From positions 248,001 through 312,000 of the forward strand of contig NZ_CADDWI010000013.1 of NCBI RefSeq assembly GCF_902809845.1: a stretch of 64,000 bases of DNA. The letters run 5' to 3'. Positions 62,765 to 64,000 of this stretch are shown here, in pieces. The stretch is from Chelativorans sp. Marseille-P2723 (GTDB taxonomy: Bacteria > Pseudomonadota > Alphaproteobacteria > Rhizobiales > Rhizobiaceae). The position numbers and the translations under genes are program-made. Every line of letters begins with the position of its first letter. Position 1 is the stretch's first letter. The notes beneath the pieces are model-generated. The model ran no database searches. It worked only from the letters and a program-made list of their open reading frames with translations, and was not told where the DNA came from.

Positions 62765-64000
62765 ATGCCCCAAATCAAGATCGCGGATCTTGCCGAGCAG
62801 TTGGTACGCACTGATCCCAGCCAAATATCCAAGAACTTTGGTTCAGAACATGCAGCCGATCTTGCTGCCGCTTTGCAGAAGATCGATCCACACCAGGCAT
62901 GGTCGATTTTGAAGAATATGGCTCTACCTACCCGGGCAGACATATTCGGATATCTCAATGTCGGATTTCAGGCCAGGCTCGCAGCGATCATGCCTCGGCC
63001 GGACCTTGCAACGATCTTCGTTGCGATGGGGTCCGATGATCGCGCCGATCTTTACAAGAAGCTTTCGGACGCACAACGCAACGCCCTGATGCCTGCTCTC
63101 GCTCAGGCAGAACGTGAGGAGATCAGGCGGCTGGCGGCCTATGACGAAGATATGGCCGGCGCAATTATGACTTCTGACTACGCGTCGCTGCTACCGCAGT
63201 TCAGCGCTACGGAAGCGCTTGAGAGGCTTCGGCGTGAGGCGCCGAACAAGGAGACTATCTATCGCGCCTATGTCATCGACGCCGACCGCAAACTAATCGG
63301 CTCGGTCAGGTTGCAGGAACTCATTACAGCGCCAGAGGACGTCAAGATCGTCGACATTATGGAGCGCGATACCCACGCGATCCGGGCCGACGACGATGTG
63401 GAGGATGCGGCACGCAAGCTCGCCCGGTACGACGTGATCGCCCTACCGGTCGTCGATGCTGAGAATCGCCTAGTCGGCATCATCACCTATGATGATGCGA
63501 TGGACGTGATGGAGGCCGAGGCGACTGAAGATTTTCAGAGACTCGGGACGGTCACCAATCTGGGATCGAGTGTCGCAACTGCAACCGTCGCTATGCTCTA
63601 CCGCGCCCGGATTGGCTGGCTGATGCTGCTTGTCTTCGGAAACATCTTTTCGGGAGCCGGCATCGCATACTTCGAGGACACCATTGCTGCGCATCTTGCG
63701 CTGATGTTTTTCCTGCCCATCCTCATCGCGTCAGGAGGCAATGCCGGATCTCAGTCAGCCACATTGATGGTGCGGGCGCTGGCAACCGGCGATATCCGTA
63801 TCACGGATTGGGCCCGTGTATTGGGACGCGAACTGGTCGTTGCGGCTCTGCTTGGTCTCAGCATGGCGGCAGCCATCGCCTTCATTGGTGCTTTTCGCGG
63901 CGGCCGGGATATCGCGATCGTCATCTCTTTCTCGATGGTTCTGATTGTTATCGTTGGAAGCATGATTGGCATGCTGCTGCCATTCATCCTCAGTCGCTTT
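62765..64000 (+). CDS. mgtE: Magnesium transporter MgtE, 3' end cut by window
   Basis: Inner-membrane Mg2+ channel. The 412 residues visible contain the MgtE_N superhelical domain (about 10-130, AADLAAALQKIDPHQAWSIL), a CBS pair (about 140-260, MTSDYASLLPQFSATEALER, IMERDTHAIRADDDVEDAAR, LPVVDAENRLVGIITYDDAM), and transmembrane helices with LPILIASGGNAGSQSATLMV, the pore signature. The ATG giving MPQIKIADLA follows AAGGA 6 nt upstream. The frame is open to the last base; about 40-60 residues (last helices) are outside. Confidence 0.93.
   Translation, partial: MPQIKIADLAEQLVRTDPSQISKNFGSEHAADLAAALQKIDPHQAWSILKNMALPTRADIFGYLNVGFQARLAAIMPRPDLATIFVAMGSDDRADLYKKLSDAQRNALMPALAQAEREEIRRLAAYDEDMAGAIMTSDYASLLPQFSATEALERLRREAPNKETIYRAYVIDADRKLIGSVRLQELITAPEDVKIVDIMERDTHAIRADDDVEDAARKLARYDVIALPVVDAENRLVGIITYDDAMDVMEAEATEDFQRLGTVTNLGSSVATATVAMLYRARIGWLMLLVFGNIFSGAGIAYFEDTIAAHLALMFFLPILIASGGNAGSQSATLMVRALATGDIRITDWARVLGRELVVAALLGLSMAAAIAFIGAFRGGRDIAIVISFSMVLIVIVGSMIGMLLPFILSRF

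Overview
The window looks like a chromosomal segment of a Rhizobiales alphaproteobacterium, most like Mesorhizobium/Chelativorans/Nitratireductor relatives. The basis is high GC with alphaproteobacterial codon use, the conserved block rplU-rpmA-GNAT-obgE-proB-proA-nadD-rsfS-rlmH-envC-ctpA-deacetylase-rppH, a 41-residue L36 of the YkgO type, an L21 with a helix-hairpin-helix tail, and DUF1192/DUF465 small proteins. No rRNA is present, and the genus is inference.

Region 1 (1-20.4 kb) is core chromosome: the 3'-truncated thiamine pyrophosphokinase gene, a quinone oxidoreductase, an MFS transporter, a GST between two DUF465 genes, purEK, rpmJ and a TPR lipid/periplasm-directed protein. A decayed IS5-family element (about 7.4-8.1 kb) follows, then the long minus-strand cell-envelope, NAD, proline and ribosome-assembly cluster. 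It ends at a tRNA-Ser(CGA) gene.

Region 2 (20.4-25.4 kb) directly follows the tRNA and carries a type I restriction-modification operon: HsdR of the EcoEI type, and an HsdM that appears fused to a single target-recognition domain.

Region 3 (25.5-46.9 kb) is a defective prophage. A four-gene overlapping integration module (small protein, DUF2924, large serine recombinase, HTH-like protein) faces left. Rightward genes include an uncharacterised pair at 28.0-30.2 kb, a sigma-70-like factor, a RuvC-like resolvase, a PD-(D/E)XK nuclease, an AP2/HNH endonuclease, a primase-helicase followed by an iteron-like repeat set, a HWE sensor kinase, two HNH endonucleases, a ParB-like/DNA methyltransferase fusion and an AT-rich cargo gene. 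Small and large terminase and portal follow. The structural module then collapses: protease and capsid are absent, the head-tail connector is truncated with an in-frame stop, and only one head-closure gene remains.

Region 4 (47.2-62.1 kb) is a catabolic island on the minus strand: two CaiB/BaiF CoA-transferases, enoyl-CoA hydratase, a Cys-less thiolase-like protein with its OB-fold/zinc-ribbon partner, an aldehyde dehydrogenase, a complete TRAP transporter, and HyuA/HyuB (hydantoinase/oxoprolinase type). A divergent LysR regulator sits at its head. The gene set suggests uptake of a carboxylate or lactam-type compound, ATP-dependent ring opening, oxidation to an acid, CoA transfer and beta-oxidation-like breakdown. 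The substrate is not determined by the sequence.

The window ends in the 5' part of an mgtE magnesium transporter gene.
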